Assembly: GCF_002237595.1 (NCBI RefSeq) | Contig: NZ_CP022529.1 | Location: 3,348,001-3,412,000 of the forward strand | Length of the DNA stretch: 64,000 bases | DNA from: Labrenzia sp. VG12 | Lineage (GTDB): Bacteria > Pseudomonadota > Alphaproteobacteria > Rhizobiales > Stappiaceae | Direction: 5' to 3' | Shown: in pieces, positions 33,949 through 42,635 of the stretch | How positions within the stretch are numbered: the stretch's first letter is position 1 | How the letters are laid out: each line of letters opens with the position of its first letter | Program-made: the position numbers and the translations under genes | Notes under the pieces: generated by a model | Told to the model about the DNA's origin: nothing | Databases searched by the model: none | What the model saw: the letters and a program-made list of their open reading frames with translations, nothing else

Positions 33949-34374
33949 ATGATCAGACCCTATGTCAGCGAAGACGCTGACCGGATCCTTCGCGTCTGGC
34001 GCACAGCCAGCGAATTCGCCCATCCGTTCTTGAGCGATGCGTTTCACGACATGGCGGCCAGCGCTATCCGGGACACCTATCTACCGCAGGCGGAAACCTA
34101 TGTCGTCGAGGTCGAGGGAACCCCTGTCGGCTTCATCTCGCTTTTGGACAATCACATCGGCGGACTGTTTCTTGACCCGCAGTTCCATGGACGCGGCCTC
34201 GGCCGTGCCCTGGTAGACCATGCGGTCAGGCAGAAAGGTCCGCTCACGGTGGAAGTCTTCCGGGAAAACCGGATCGGACGCCGGTTCTACGACGCCTACG
34301 GCTTTGTTGAAACCGATGCCTATTTCCACGACCTGTCCCGGCAGATCAGCGTGAAGATGGCAATGAAACCCTGA
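33949..34374 (+). CDS. GNAT-family N-acetyltransferase
   Basis: This 141-residue protein has the acetyl-CoA-binding motif FHGRGLGRALVDHAV near residues 80-95 and the C-terminal ENRIGRRFYDAYGFVE segment. The ATG at 33949 gives the usual start MIRPYVSEDADRI; an upstream in-frame ATG at 33913 would add 12 residues. The acceptor is unknown. A hairpin terminator lies 5 nt after the stop. The 219-nt gap before it holds no clear feature. Confidence 0.8.
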   Translation: MIRPYVSEDADRILRVWRTASEFAHPFLSDAFHDMAASAIRDTYLPQAETYVVEVEGTPVGFISLLDNHIGGLFLDPQFHGRGLGRALVDHAVRQKGPLTVEVFRENRIGRRFYDAYGFVETDAYFHDLSRQISVKMAMKP

Positions 34375-34378
34375 GCCA

Positions 34379-34406
34379 GAAGCGGCGGCCTTCCAGCCGC
34401 CGCTTC
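34379..34406. terminator. Bidirectional hairpin terminator
   Basis: GAAGCGGCGGC and GCCGCCGCTTC form an 11-bp stem around a 6-nt loop between the convergent GNAT and DadA-like genes. No long T-run is present, so it is a terminator or an mRNA end stabiliser. Confidence 0.6.
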
Positions 34407-34420
34407 ACTCCTTGTGATCG

Positions 34421-35662
34421 TTAAAACCGGTCGGCCCGGAACGGCGCCGGGTCAACCACAGGCTGCTCGCCGCCGATCATTGCGGCAATCATCTCGCCTG
34501 TGACAGCAGATTCCGTCAGGCCGTGATGTGCGTGACCGAAGGCGTAGTAGACCCGGCCGTGTCCACTCGCCGGTGAGATCACCGGCAGGCTGTCGGGAAT
34601 GGAGGGCCGGAAACCCATCCAGCGCTCACCACCCTCCGTTTTCAGCTTCGGAAAAAACAGCCGCGCCTTGGCGACCATGGCGTCAACCCGGCGCCAGTTC
34701 GGCGGCAATTTCAAACCGCCGAACTCAACAGCCCCGCCAACGCGCAGGCCGGTCGAAAGAGGTGTCAGGACAAATCCGTGACCTGGCAGCATGATCATGC
34801 GCCTCACCGAAACGCCGGGGTCGGCGACGGTGATGTTGTAGCCCCGCTCGGTGTCGAGCGGGATCCGGTCACCAAGCTGCGCAGCCAGGTGTCTGGACCA
34901 GGCGCCGCAGGCGATCACCAGATGCTCTGCCTGGAACCACGTGCCGTCCTTCAGTGAGACGGTGCACCCGGTCTCCGATGGTTCAAGCTGCATCACCTCG
35001 CCAATGTCGACCGTGACGCCCTGCCCCCGAAGCCAATCGGCAATCGACAGGCAGAGCTGTTTCGGCTCGTCCATCTGGATCCAGCCCGGCACGAAGGCAC
35101 CACCGATGATCCGGTCCGACAGGTCCGGTTCCAGATCGCGCAGTCGCGCCGGGTCGGCTTCCTCGATCTCGATGCCGTAGTCCCGTTGCTCGGCCCAGCC
35201 CCGGCGGGCCTTTTCAAGCGACGCCCTGGTATCGAAGAGTTCAAGGCATCCGTCGCGGCGCACCTGGTTATGGGTTCCCGAAACACGCCAGAGATTCTCC
35301 CAGGCAGGCAGCGCGGCACCGTTCAATGCCGCCAATGCCTCCGTGCTGCGGGCGACCTTTTCAGGCCGGGAGGCCGCCAGGAACCGCATCATCCAGGGCA
35401 GGATCTGCAAGACATAGGCCGGGCGGACAGTCAGAGGACCAAGTGGGTCTGCCAGCCATTTCAACGCCTGCTTCCAAAGCCCGGGTGAAGCCAGCGGCGC
35501 AACATCCGTCCAGGCAATAGCTGCGGCATTGCCCTGGCTGGTTCCGGCTGCCACGCCTTCCCGGTCCAGAATTGTCACCTCGTACCCGCGCTGGACGAGG
35601 CTGGCTGCCGTCGCCAGACCAACAATCCCGGCACCGATGACATGTACCCGTCCCTTGCTCAT
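34421..35662 (-). CDS. D-amino acid dehydrogenase-like FAD oxidoreductase (DadA family)
   Basis: This 413-residue flavoprotein has the dinucleotide motif VIGAGIVGLATAASL near residues 8-22 and a DAO domain resembling DadA: a membrane-proximal PWMMRFLAASRP region, ERGYNITV near 285 and GHGRVYYAFGHAHHGLT near 375. DadA-type enzymes oxidise D-amino acids to 2-oxoacids and feed electrons to the respiratory chain. The ATG at 35662 has AGGGG upstream; a longer frame lacks a plausible start. It is divergent from a GntR/FCD regulator that may control it. Confidence 0.85.
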   Translation of the reverse strand: MSKGRVHVIGAGIVGLATAASLVQRGYEVTILDREGVAAGTSQGNAAAIAWTDVAPLASPGLWKQALKWLADPLGPLTVRPAYVLQILPWMMRFLAASRPEKVARSTEALAALNGAALPAWENLWRVSGTHNQVRRDGCLELFDTRASLEKARRGWAEQRDYGIEIEEADPARLRDLEPDLSDRIIGGAFVPGWIQMDEPKQLCLSIADWLRGQGVTVDIGEVMQLEPSETGCTVSLKDGTWFQAEHLVIACGAWSRHLAAQLGDRIPLDTERGYNITVADPGVSVRRMIMLPGHGFVLTPLSTGLRVGGAVEFGGLKLPPNWRRVDAMVAKARLFFPKLKTEGGERWMGFRPSIPDSLPVISPASGHGRVYYAFGHAHHGLTESAVTGEMIAAMIGGEQPVVDPAPFRADRF

Positions 35663-35800
35663 CTGCCCCTCTGGTCCTGATTCCCGCTGTTGGATCTTCC
35701 AAACAGTTTCAGAGCGCCGTCGGCGCTGCAAGGCCATGTTTTGTCTCGCCAGCACACGAGACGGATGAAAGGGCAAAAGACTCGCCTGCCAGGCGCACAA

Positions 35801-35812
35801 CTGATATATCAG
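35801..35812. promoter_or_regulatory. Perfect palindrome between DadA-like and GntR genes
   Basis: CTGATATATCAG is a perfect 12-bp palindrome 36 nt before the GntR start and 139 nt before the DadA-like start. TGATATATCA-type sites are common for FCD-subfamily GntR regulators. It is the best operator candidate for the pair. Confidence 0.5.
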
Positions 35813-35847
35813 CCATACATCCAAATGAGACATGAGCGACTTTTCAG

Positions 35848-36495
35848 ATGTCCAGCGACCTCAGCCAATCCGCACAGGCCTATCTGCGACTTGAGGAAGA
35901 AATCGTCACGCTGCGGCTGAAACCGGGGGAACCGGTGACGGAAGCCGGTCTGACCAAGCGGCTGGGTCTCGGGCGAACACCGATCCGCGAAGCCATCCAG
36001 CGGCTGAGCTGGGAGGGCCTCCTTGTAATCCGTCCACGCCTCGGCATCATCGTTGCCGACATGAACCCCTCGGATTTTCTGAAAGTCCTGGAAGCCCGTC
36101 ACGGCCTGGAACGACTCGTCGCAGGACTTGCCGCGCGCCTTGCCGGCAAGGAGGAGCGCCGGACGCTGGAGGCCTGTGCGGAGGATCTGCGGGAGGCAGC
36201 CGCCCGTTCGGATGTCGAAGACTACCTGCGCCACGACAAGGCCTTTGACGATGTCGTGGCGGAAGCCTCGTGCAATCCCTTCGCCACCAAGGCACTGGCG
36301 CCGTTGCAAACCCAAAGCCGGCGCTTCTGGTACCGTCATTTCGGCGAAGAGGACCTTAACCCGGCAGCCTGGAGCCACCTGGAGGTGATGCGTGCTGTTG
36401 CCGCCGGCGACGAACGGGCCGCCAGCGAACATGCCGATAATCTGATGCTCTATCTCAGGCGGCAGGCGACAACTCTGGTCAGCGGACCGCAATAA
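35848..36495 (+). CDS. GntR-family regulator with FCD domain
   Basis: This 215-residue regulator has an N-terminal winged helix (LRLKPGEPVTEAGLTKRLGL, then GRTPIREAIQRLSWEGLL) and an all-helical FCD ligand domain. Candidate metal or ligand residues are visible in DYLRHDKAFDDVV and in WSHLEVMRAV with SEHADNLMLYLRR. FCD regulators usually sense organic acids or amino acids. It is divergent from the DadA-like gene across a perfect 12-bp palindrome. A GNAT gene follows 15 nt downstream and is probably co-transcribed. Confidence 0.88.
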   Translation: MSSDLSQSAQAYLRLEEEIVTLRLKPGEPVTEAGLTKRLGLGRTPIREAIQRLSWEGLLVIRPRLGIIVADMNPSDFLKVLEARHGLERLVAGLAARLAGKEERRTLEACAEDLREAAARSDVEDYLRHDKAFDDVVAEASCNPFATKALAPLQTQSRRFWYRHFGEEDLNPAAWSHLEVMRAVAAGDERAASEHADNLMLYLRRQATTLVSGPQ

Positions 36496-36510
36496 GACAG
36501 GGAGCTGAAA

Positions 36511-36963
36511 ATGTCGGTCGAGGTGACGTTGGTTCCTGCCGGGGATGAAGACAGCGTGGCCGCAGACATCGAGCGTCACCTGCTGGCCGCGCTCGCACAC
36601 TCAAACACCCAGAGCCGCAACGAGCCGTTTGTGCTGTCGGTGACATTGCCGGACGGAGACATGGTAGCGGGTCTGACGGCAGCCACTTCCTATGGCTGGC
36701 TGCTGATCAAGACGCTCTGGGTGAAAGACAGCCACCGTGACAAAGGACTTGGCAAGCAGTTGGTCGCAGCAGCTGAAACAAAGGGATTGGAACTCGGTTG
36801 TTCCAACGCCTGGCTCGACACGTCAAATCCGGCGGCGCATGCGTTTTACCTGAAGCTGGGCTACAGCGATTTCGGCGTCCTCGAAAACGACGCCGACACT
36901 TTTCCCACCGAGCATCGTCGCTGGTTCATGAAAAAGAGGCTCCGGACGGAGCCTCTTCCTTGA
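36511..36963 (+). CDS. GNAT-family N-acetyltransferase
   Basis: This 150-residue protein has the acetyl-CoA motif DKGLGKQLVAAAE near residues 78-90 and the C-terminal DTSNPAAHAFYLKLGY segment. It follows the GntR gene by 15 nt. Its last codons form one arm of a 10-bp hairpin, so the terminator is embedded in the coding end. A link to the DadA-like enzyme or to amino-acid detoxification is only inference. Confidence 0.82.
   Translation: MSVEVTLVPAGDEDSVAADIERHLLAALAHSNTQSRNEPFVLSVTLPDGDMVAGLTAATSYGWLLIKTLWVKDSHRDKGLGKQLVAAAETKGLELGCSNAWLDTSNPAAHAFYLKLGYSDFGVLENDADTFPTEHRRWFMKKRLRTEPLP
36934..36957. terminator. Hairpin embedded in the 3' end of the GNAT gene
   Basis: AAGAGGCTCC and GGAGCCTCTT pair around GGAC, preceded by an A-run and followed by a short pyrimidine stretch. 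It overlaps the last codons of the GNAT gene and also lies downstream of the convergent aqpS, so it may end both transcripts. Confidence 0.6.
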
Positions 36964-36993
36964 ACACGGCGAAGCAAACCTGCCGTCCAGGGC

Positions 36994-37662
36994 TTACTTC
37001 TTTTCAGACGTGAGCAACCAGGAGAACAACACCAGCGCCAGGGCTGCTCCCACCAGTTCCGCCACGATAAACCCGGGCAGATCCACGGGACGGATCCCGG
37101 CAAACGTGTCGGTGAAGGCGCGCGAGATCGCAACGGCCGGGTTGGCAAAGGAGGTCGACGCCGTGAACCAGTAGGCGGCCGTGATGTAAAGGCCGACCAG
37201 CCACGGCACGGCGGCTTCGCGGAACCGGATGCCGGCCAGGATACTGGCCAGAAGCCCGAAAGTGGCCACCACTTCCGCCACCCATTGCCCGGCGCCGGTG
37301 CGCACCGTTGTCGAGGCCTGCCAGACCGGCAGCTCGAACATCACATGGGCAATCAGGGAACCGCAGATGCCGCCCAGGATCTGCGAGGCGATATAGGCAC
37401 CGGCGACCGCCAGTCCAAGTTCCCGCTTCAGCCAGAACACGAAGGTCACCGCCGGATTGAAATGGGCGCCGGAGATCGGCCCCAGAATGGTGATCAGCAC
37501 CACCAGGATCGCGCCGGTCGGGATTGTGTTACCAAGAAGAGAAACGGCGACATCATCGGAAAGGCGGTCGGCCATGATGCCCGATCCAACGACGGTGCCG
37601 ACCAGCATGGCGGTTCCCAGCGCCTCGGCGGTGAGACGTCGGGAGAGACTGAAGTCTGACAT
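36994..37662 (-). CDS. aqpS: AqpS-type aquaglyceroporin of the ars operon
   Basis: This 222-residue MIP-family channel has six helices and the two pore motifs FNPAVT (near 69) and ANPAVAISR (near 175). In rhizobia, AqpS replaces an arsenite pump: arsenite made by ArsC leaves through the channel. It follows arsC by 4 nt and completes an arsR-arsC-aqpS operon. Start at 37662 gives MSDFSLSRRLTAEALGTAML. No ArsB, Acr3 or ArsH gene is in the window. Confidence 0.88.
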   Translation of the reverse strand: MSDFSLSRRLTAEALGTAMLVGTVVGSGIMADRLSDDVAVSLLGNTIPTGAILVVLITILGPISGAHFNPAVTFVFWLKRELGLAVAGAYIASQILGGICGSLIAHVMFELPVWQASTTVRTGAGQWVAEVVATFGLLASILAGIRFREAAVPWLVGLYITAAYWFTASTSFANPAVAISRAFTDTFAGIRPVDLPGFIVAELVGAALALVLFSWLLTSEKK

Positions 37663-37666
37663 TTGA

Positions 37667-38164
37667 TTAATCCTGGGTATCGGCCGTCGCGCCAATGGCG
37701 TTAAGCCGCGCTTTGCCGTCTTCGGCGGTGAAAACACTGTCGCCAAGGGCCAGCATGGCGTTGATGCGGCGCTCGAGACGTTTGTAGGCAAGATCGAAAG
37801 CTGCGCCCCGGGTGTCGTCATCCCCCTCGACGCCCGCCGGATCCGGGATGCCCCAATGGACAACGAGCGGATGACCGGGCCAGACCGGACAGGATTCCCC
37901 GGCTGCGCTGTCGCAAACCGTGATGATCAGGTCCATCTTGGGCGCCTCGTGGCCAGCAAACTCGTCCCAGCTTTTTGAGCGGAACCCGTCTGAGGAAAGG
38001 CCGTGCCGCTCCAGGCAGGTGAGCGCATCCGGGTTCACCGATCCGCGCGGCGTGGAACCGGCTGAAAAGGATTGGAATTTCCCCTGCCCGAGATGCCGAA
38101 ACAGCGCCTCGCCTAAAACCGAACGCGCAGAATTGGCCGTGCAGACGATGAGTACATTACGCAT
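37667..38164 (-). CDS. arsC: Arsenate reductase, low-molecular-weight phosphatase type
   Basis: This 165-residue protein reduces arsenate to arsenite. The P-loop CTANSARS places the nucleophile C8 and R14. The redox-relay cysteines C84 (ITVCDS) and C92 (ESCPVW) and the acid D108 (GIPDPAG) match the thioredoxin-coupled family. An extension of about 30 residues beyond the fold is present at the C-terminus. The ATG at 38164 lies 31 nt downstream of the arsR stop, consistent with one operon. Confidence 0.92.
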   Translation of the reverse strand: MRNVLIVCTANSARSVLGEALFRHLGQGKFQSFSAGSTPRGSVNPDALTCLERHGLSSDGFRSKSWDEFAGHEAPKMDLIITVCDSAAGESCPVWPGHPLVVHWGIPDPAGVEGDDDTRGAAFDLAYKRLERRINAMLALGDSVFTAEDGKARLNAIGATADTQD

Positions 38165-38195
38165 TTGAATTTGAGCCCCACCAATGAACGTGCTC

Positions 38196-38549
38196 TCAGC
38201 ACGTTTCTTCCGTGTCACAAACTGTGCCAGCAGCCATGCTGGCGATCGGAGCGCAGAGCTCCGGATTTCCGCCGCAACAATCCTGCAGCAGGTAAGTCAC
38301 CAGCACCTGCATCGTTTCCAGGCTGGCGCTGTAACAGATCGAGCGCCCGTCCCGTTCGGCGTGCACGAGGCCGGAACGGGACAGAGCGCCCAGGTGGGTC
38401 GACAGGGTATTTGGACGCACGTCGAGCGCTTCTGAAATGGCACCGGCGGACATGCCTTCTTTTCCGGCTTTCACCAAAAGGCGAAAGACGTCGAGGCGGG
38501 TTTCCTGACCGAGCGCTGCCAAGGCGTTCAAGGCATCGTCTTTTTCCAT
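38196..38549 (-). CDS. arsR: ArsR-family arsenic-responsive repressor
   Basis: This 117-residue repressor has a winged helix (RLDVFRLLVKAGKEG, VRPNTLSTHLGALSRSGLV) and a C-terminal cysteine cluster (C91, C92, C99 in DCCGGNPELC) that fits arsenite sensing in rhizobial ArsR. It is first in the arsR-arsC-aqpS operon. A 16-bp inverted repeat abuts its ATG, as expected for autoregulation. Confidence 0.9.
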   Translation of the reverse strand: MEKDDALNALAALGQETRLDVFRLLVKAGKEGMSAGAISEALDVRPNTLSTHLGALSRSGLVHAERDGRSICYSASLETMQVLVTYLLQDCCGGNPELCAPIASMAAGTVCDTEETC

Positions 38550-38551
38550 AA

Positions 38552-38567
38552 TTCGAGAATACTCGAA
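38552..38567. promoter_or_regulatory. Candidate ArsR operator
   Basis: TTCGAG and CTCGAA are separated by AATA, 2 nt upstream of the arsR ATG on the minus strand. Bound repressor would cover the ribosome-binding region as well as the promoter. Confidence 0.6.
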
Positions 38568-38604
38568 ATACCGAATAGCGCAACCCTGAGCCAGAGACTT
38601 TTCG

Positions 38605-39945
38605 CTAGACGTTGCGAAAGGCAATCAGCGCATAACCGAATACCAGCCCGGCCAGCACGGCGGTCAGTCCGAACACAAGCGCATAACCGCCAAGGGCAAA
38701 GGCCGCACTGGAAACAGCAAGCCCGACAGTGCCGCCGATCGTCTGCGACGTCATGGCGATCCCGCCGCCCTGACCGTGCTTGTGTTCCGGCAAAGCCTCC
38801 GAAATGGCTGCCCGGGTCGGCGTGAACAGGAACGGAAATGCGAGGCCGGCCACCAGCAGACCAGGGGCAAACAGGTAGACATCATTGAAGGCTTCCGTCA
38901 CCACAAGCCACAGAAAGGACAGTGCCAGAATGCCGAGCCCGATCAGAACCTGCTGCCGTTTCGGGATCTTGTCCGCATATCTTCCACAAACGACAGCCGC
39001 TCCGGGTTGGAGAAGCGGCGCCAGCATCACCACAACACCCGCCAGGAACGGGCTGAGGCCGAGCTCTGTCTGCGCATAGAGCGCGACAAACACAAACAGC
39101 GGCATCTTGGCGTATTGGGCCGTGAAGATGGTCAGGTTGCTGCCGGTGAAAACGGGGCTGGCAAAGAGATCAACTTCGATCAGCGGCGCCTCCAGAGATC
39201 GCTCCACGCGCCAGAACACACTCAGGAACACTATGCCTGCGGCGAAGCTCGCCAGGATCAGCGGATCGAGCCAGCCCTGGCTGTCCGCCTCCATCAGGAC
39301 GTAGACAAGACAGAACATGCCCGTCGCAATCAGCCACAACCCGAGCAGGTCGATCCTGCGGCCGGCCGGGCGCTTCACGTCCCGCCAGGTCAGCGTCACG
39401 ATGACGGCAACGGCGATCGCCACAATCGGATTGATCCAGAAAACCCAGCGCCAGGACAGAAAGTCGGTAAACAGTCCGCCAACCAGGGGGCCAAGGGCCA
39501 GAAAGGTGGTCCCGACGGCACCGCTGGTGGCAATGGCAGCACCCCGCACCTCCTTCTTGAAGGTCATGGTAATCATGGCCAGGAAGATCGGGAAAATGAT
39601 CGCCGCGCCAAGGCCCTGTAGCGCTCTCGCCCCGATCAGGAAGGCACCGGACGGCGCAAACCCGCAGGCAATCGAGCAGATCGAAAACAGCGCCAGACCA
39701 ACAAGAAAGACACGCAGGATCCCGAACAGATCGGCAATCTTGCCGCCCACAGCCACGAAACAGGCGAAGGTCAGCAGATAGGCATTCACCACCCAGTGGG
39801 CTTCATTGTTGGAAAGACCGAATTCCTTCTGGATGGTCGGCAGCGCGATGCCGACGACGGTTTCATCCAGCAGCACCAGGCCGAGCACGCAACTGACAGC
39901 TCCCAGGAGCCACCATTTCCGGTTCGTCTCGGTGATCAAAGACAT
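38605..39945 (-). CDS. MFS exporter (DHA2/EmrB-QacA-like)
   Basis: This 446-residue protein has about 12-14 helices. Typical segments are LDETVVGIALPTIQKEFGLS, which resembles the motif D1 region, and GRALQGLGAAIIFPIF-like ALQGLGAAIIFP. It probably exports a drug or metabolite. The ATG at 39945 is chosen because GGGAGCC lies just upstream, but that sequence sits inside a 10-bp hairpin. It ends 55 nt before arsR on the same strand, so it may share stress regulation with the ars genes (inference). Confidence 0.85.
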   Translation of the reverse strand: MSLITETNRKWWLLGAVSCVLGLVLLDETVVGIALPTIQKEFGLSNNEAHWVVNAYLLTFACFVAVGGKIADLFGILRVFLVGLALFSICSIACGFAPSGAFLIGARALQGLGAAIIFPIFLAMITMTFKKEVRGAAIATSGAVGTTFLALGPLVGGLFTDFLSWRWVFWINPIVAIAVAVIVTLTWRDVKRPAGRRIDLLGLWLIATGMFCLVYVLMEADSQGWLDPLILASFAAGIVFLSVFWRVERSLEAPLIEVDLFASPVFTGSNLTIFTAQYAKMPLFVFVALYAQTELGLSPFLAGVVVMLAPLLQPGAAVVCGRYADKIPKRQQVLIGLGILALSFLWLVVTEAFNDVYLFAPGLLVAGLAFPFLFTPTRAAISEALPEHKHGQGGGIAMTSQTIGGTVGLAVSSAAFALGGYALVFGLTAVLAGLVFGYALIAFRNV

Positions 39946-39949
39946 GAAA

Positions 39950-39975
39950 AGGCTCCCGGCTTTCACCGGGAGCCT
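39950..39975 (-). terminator. Intrinsic terminator of the dpp operon overlapping the MFS ribosome-binding site
   Basis: AGGCTCCCGG and CCGGGAGCCT form a perfect 10-bp stem around a 6-nt loop, followed on the minus strand by TTTTC. It lies 43 nt after the dppF stop. The MFS Shine-Dalgarno region lies in the distal arm, so the hairpin could also limit MFS translation. Confidence 0.75.
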
Positions 39976-40018
39976 ACACCACTTGGCAGAACCGGACAGC
40001 TCCGGTCAGCGTCTAATT

Positions 40019-40849
40019 TCAGGCAGCCTTGGCAGCCAGACGCTTCTTGATGCTTTCAACATCCGCGCGCGGTGTCGCCGCAAACAGCGTCTTGGTGTAG
40101 TCGTGCTGCGGATTGTCGAAGACTTCGTCCCGCGTGCCGTATTCCACCACCTCACCGAAATACATCACCATCACCTTGTCGGCGATGTAACGAACCACAG
40201 ACAGGTCGTGAGAAATGAACACATATGTGAGGTTCATTTCTTCCTGGAGGTCGGCCAATAGGTTGAGGATCTGCGCCTGGACGGAGAGATCGAGCGCAGA
40301 GACCGGCTCGTCGAGCACCAGAAGCTTCGGCTTCATGATGATTGCACGGGCAATGGCCACACGCTGGCGCTGGCCGCCCGAGAACATGTGCGGGTAACGG
40401 CCGTAATGCTCCGGCTGCAGGCCCACTTTCTCCAGCATCTGCAGGGCCAGGTCCTTGCGTTCGGCCGCCGGCATATCCGTGTTGAGCAGCAGCGGCTCCT
40501 CCAGAACATGACCGATCTTCTGGCGCGGATTGAGCGAGCCATAAGGGTTCTGGAAGACGATCTGCACCTTCTGGCGCATTTCCTTCGAGATACCCGTCTT
40601 GGAAATGTCGATCGGCAATCCGTCGATCTCGATAGAGCCGGAGGACTGCGCATCGATCATGGTCAGCATGCGGGCCAGCGTGGACTTGCCACAGCCACTT
40701 TCACCGACCACGGCCAGCGTAGTGCCGCGTTCGACATCCAGATTGACGGCTTTCACAGCCGTCAGCGTGGACGCCTTCTTGAACATGCCGCCCTTGATGT
40801 CATAAGTCCGGTAAAGGTCGCGGACCTTGAGGATCACATCTTCTGACAT
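40019..40849 (-). CDS. dppF: Peptide ABC transporter ATP-binding protein DppF-like
   Basis: This 276-residue ATPase has Walker A GESGCGKST, signature FSGGQRQRVAIARA and Walker B LLVLDEPVSALD, and is the last gene of a dppABCDF-like operon. Its start directly abuts the dppD stop. With DppD it forms the cytoplasmic ATPase pair that drives peptide uptake. Confidence 0.92.
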   Translation of the reverse strand: MSEDVILKVRDLYRTYDIKGGMFKKASTLTAVKAVNLDVERGTTLAVVGESGCGKSTLARMLTMIDAQSSGSIEIDGLPIDISKTGISKEMRQKVQIVFQNPYGSLNPRQKIGHVLEEPLLLNTDMPAAERKDLALQMLEKVGLQPEHYGRYPHMFSGGQRQRVAIARAIIMKPKLLVLDEPVSALDLSVQAQILNLLADLQEEMNLTYVFISHDLSVVRYIADKVMVMYFGEVVEYGTRDEVFDNPQHDYTKTLFAATPRADVESIKKRLAAKAA

Positions 40850-41686
40850 TTAGAAACCTCCCGCTTCGGCAAAGTCGCTGACGGTCGGCAACCGGTCGCC
40901 GGTGGCATTTTCCGGCAAGGCCGACAGCAGCGCCTTGGTATACGGGTTCTGCGGGCTTTCGAAGAGCGAGAGCACATCCGCCTCTTCCATCTTCCGGCCC
41001 TTGTACTGAACGATCACACGATCGGCGGTCTCCGCCACAACGCCCATGTCATGGGTGATCATGATGAGCCCCATGCCGCTTTCCTGCTGCAGCTGAACCA
41101 GGAGGTCCAGGATCTGCTTCTGGATCGTCACGTCAAGCGCGGTGGTCGGCTCGTCGGCAATCAGGAGCTTCGGCGAACAGGCAATCGCCATGGCGATCAT
41201 GACACGCTGGCACTGGCCACCGGACATCTGGTGCGGGAAGGCATTCACGCGTCCGGCCGGATCGGGGATCCCGACCGAAGTCATCAGCTCGATCACCTTG
41301 TCCTTGATCTGCCTGCCTTTCAGGTCCGTGTGCGCTTTCAGCGTTTCGCCCAGCTGGAAGCCGACGGTGAAACACGGGTTGAGGCTGGCGATCGGCTCCT
41401 GGAAGATCATCGAGATGTCCTTGCCGATCACCTTGCGGCGGGCCTTGGCGGACAGGGTGCGCAGGTCGAGGCCTTCGAACTCCATCTTGTCGGCCGTGAT
41501 CGTCGCCGTGTCCGGCAGAAGACCCATGGTCGCCAGCATGGCAACGGACTTGCCCGAACCGGACTCGCCCACGATCGCCAGCACTTCACCGGCATCAACC
41601 GTGTAGTCGACACCGTCCAGTGCGCGGAACGGACCCTTGGCGGTGTCGAACTCGACCCGGAGATTTCTGATTTCAAGAAGAGACAT
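40850..41686 (-). CDS. dppD: Peptide ABC transporter ATP-binding protein DppD-like
   Basis: This 278-residue ATPase has Walker A GESGSGKSV, signature MSGGQCQRVMIAMA and Walker B LLIADEPTTALD. The signature carries Cys at QCQR in place of the more usual QRQR, which is a minor variant. It follows dppC by 3 nt and is paired with DppF. Confidence 0.92.
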   Translation of the reverse strand: MSLLEIRNLRVEFDTAKGPFRALDGVDYTVDAGEVLAIVGESGSGKSVAMLATMGLLPDTATITADKMEFEGLDLRTLSAKARRKVIGKDISMIFQEPIASLNPCFTVGFQLGETLKAHTDLKGRQIKDKVIELMTSVGIPDPAGRVNAFPHQMSGGQCQRVMIAMAIACSPKLLIADEPTTALDVTIQKQILDLLVQLQQESGMGLIMITHDMGVVAETADRVIVQYKGRKMEEADVLSLFESPQNPYTKALLSALPENATGDRLPTVSDFAEAGGF

Positions 41687-41689
41687 AGC

Positions 41690-42619
41690 TTAGCTCCTCT
41701 TCAGCTTCGGATCGAGCGCATCGCGCAGGCCGTCGCCGACCAGGTTGATGGCCAGAACGGTGACCAGGATGGCAAGACCCGGGAACGTCACGACCCACCA
41801 GGCGCGCAGGATGAATTCCCGTGCCTCTGCGAGCATCGTGCCCCATTCCGGTGTGGGCGGCTGTGCGCCCATGCCCAGAAAGCCGAGTGCGGCCGCATCC
41901 AGGATGGCGTTGGAGAAGGACAGCGTCGCCTGAACGATCAGGGGCGCGAGGCAATTCGGCAGAATGGTCTTGAACATCAGCCGCATGTGACTGGCCCCGG
42001 CCACCTTGGCCGCAACCACATAATCTCGGCTGCGTTCCGTCAGCACCGCAGCGCGGGTCAGGCGGACGAAATGCGGCTGCAGAACAATGGCGATTGCGAT
42101 CATGGCGTTGATCAGGCCCGGGCCGAGAATCGCCACCAGCACCAGGGCAAGCAGCAGCGACGGGAAGGCCAGGATGATGTCCATCACGCGCATGATGAAC
42201 GTGTCGACCGCGCCGCGCATGTAGCCGGCAACAAGGCCGATGACGATGCCGCCGACCAGGGCGATGGAGACCACCACGACGCCAATGAACAGCGAGAAAC
42301 GCGCGCCGAAGATCAGGCGGGACAGAATATCGCGGCCGACGGCGTCGGTCCCCAGAAGGAACGCGGCCTTGCCGCCCTCCTGCCAGACCGGCGGCACCAG
42401 GAAACTGTCGCGATACTGGAAGTCCGGATTATGCGGAGCAATCAGCGGTGCGAACACTGCCATCAGCACCAGCAGCACAAAGATGACAAGGCCGAGCACG
42501 GCGCCCTTGTTCTGCGAGAAGTAGTACCAGAACTCGATCAGCCGGGCCTTGGTGGCATTGCGGCTTTCTTCTTCGAGTTTTGAGGTATCGGCCTTGGTGG
42601 CCGGGGAGGTGTTTGTCAT
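41690..42619 (-). CDS. dppC: Peptide ABC transporter permease DppC-like
   Basis: This 309-residue permease has a cytoplasmic N-terminus (about 40 residues), six helices and the loop motif SRDYVVAAKVAGASHMRLMF near residue 190, plus GTDAVGRDILSRLIFGAR near 95. It follows dppB by 16 nt. Confidence 0.92.
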   Translation of the reverse strand: MTNTSPATKADTSKLEEESRNATKARLIEFWYYFSQNKGAVLGLVIFVLLVLMAVFAPLIAPHNPDFQYRDSFLVPPVWQEGGKAAFLLGTDAVGRDILSRLIFGARFSLFIGVVVVSIALVGGIVIGLVAGYMRGAVDTFIMRVMDIILAFPSLLLALVLVAILGPGLINAMIAIAIVLQPHFVRLTRAAVLTERSRDYVVAAKVAGASHMRLMFKTILPNCLAPLIVQATLSFSNAILDAAALGFLGMGAQPPTPEWGTMLAEAREFILRAWWVVTFPGLAILVTVLAINLVGDGLRDALDPKLKRS

Positions 42620-42635
42620 GTTCTAGACCCTCGGC

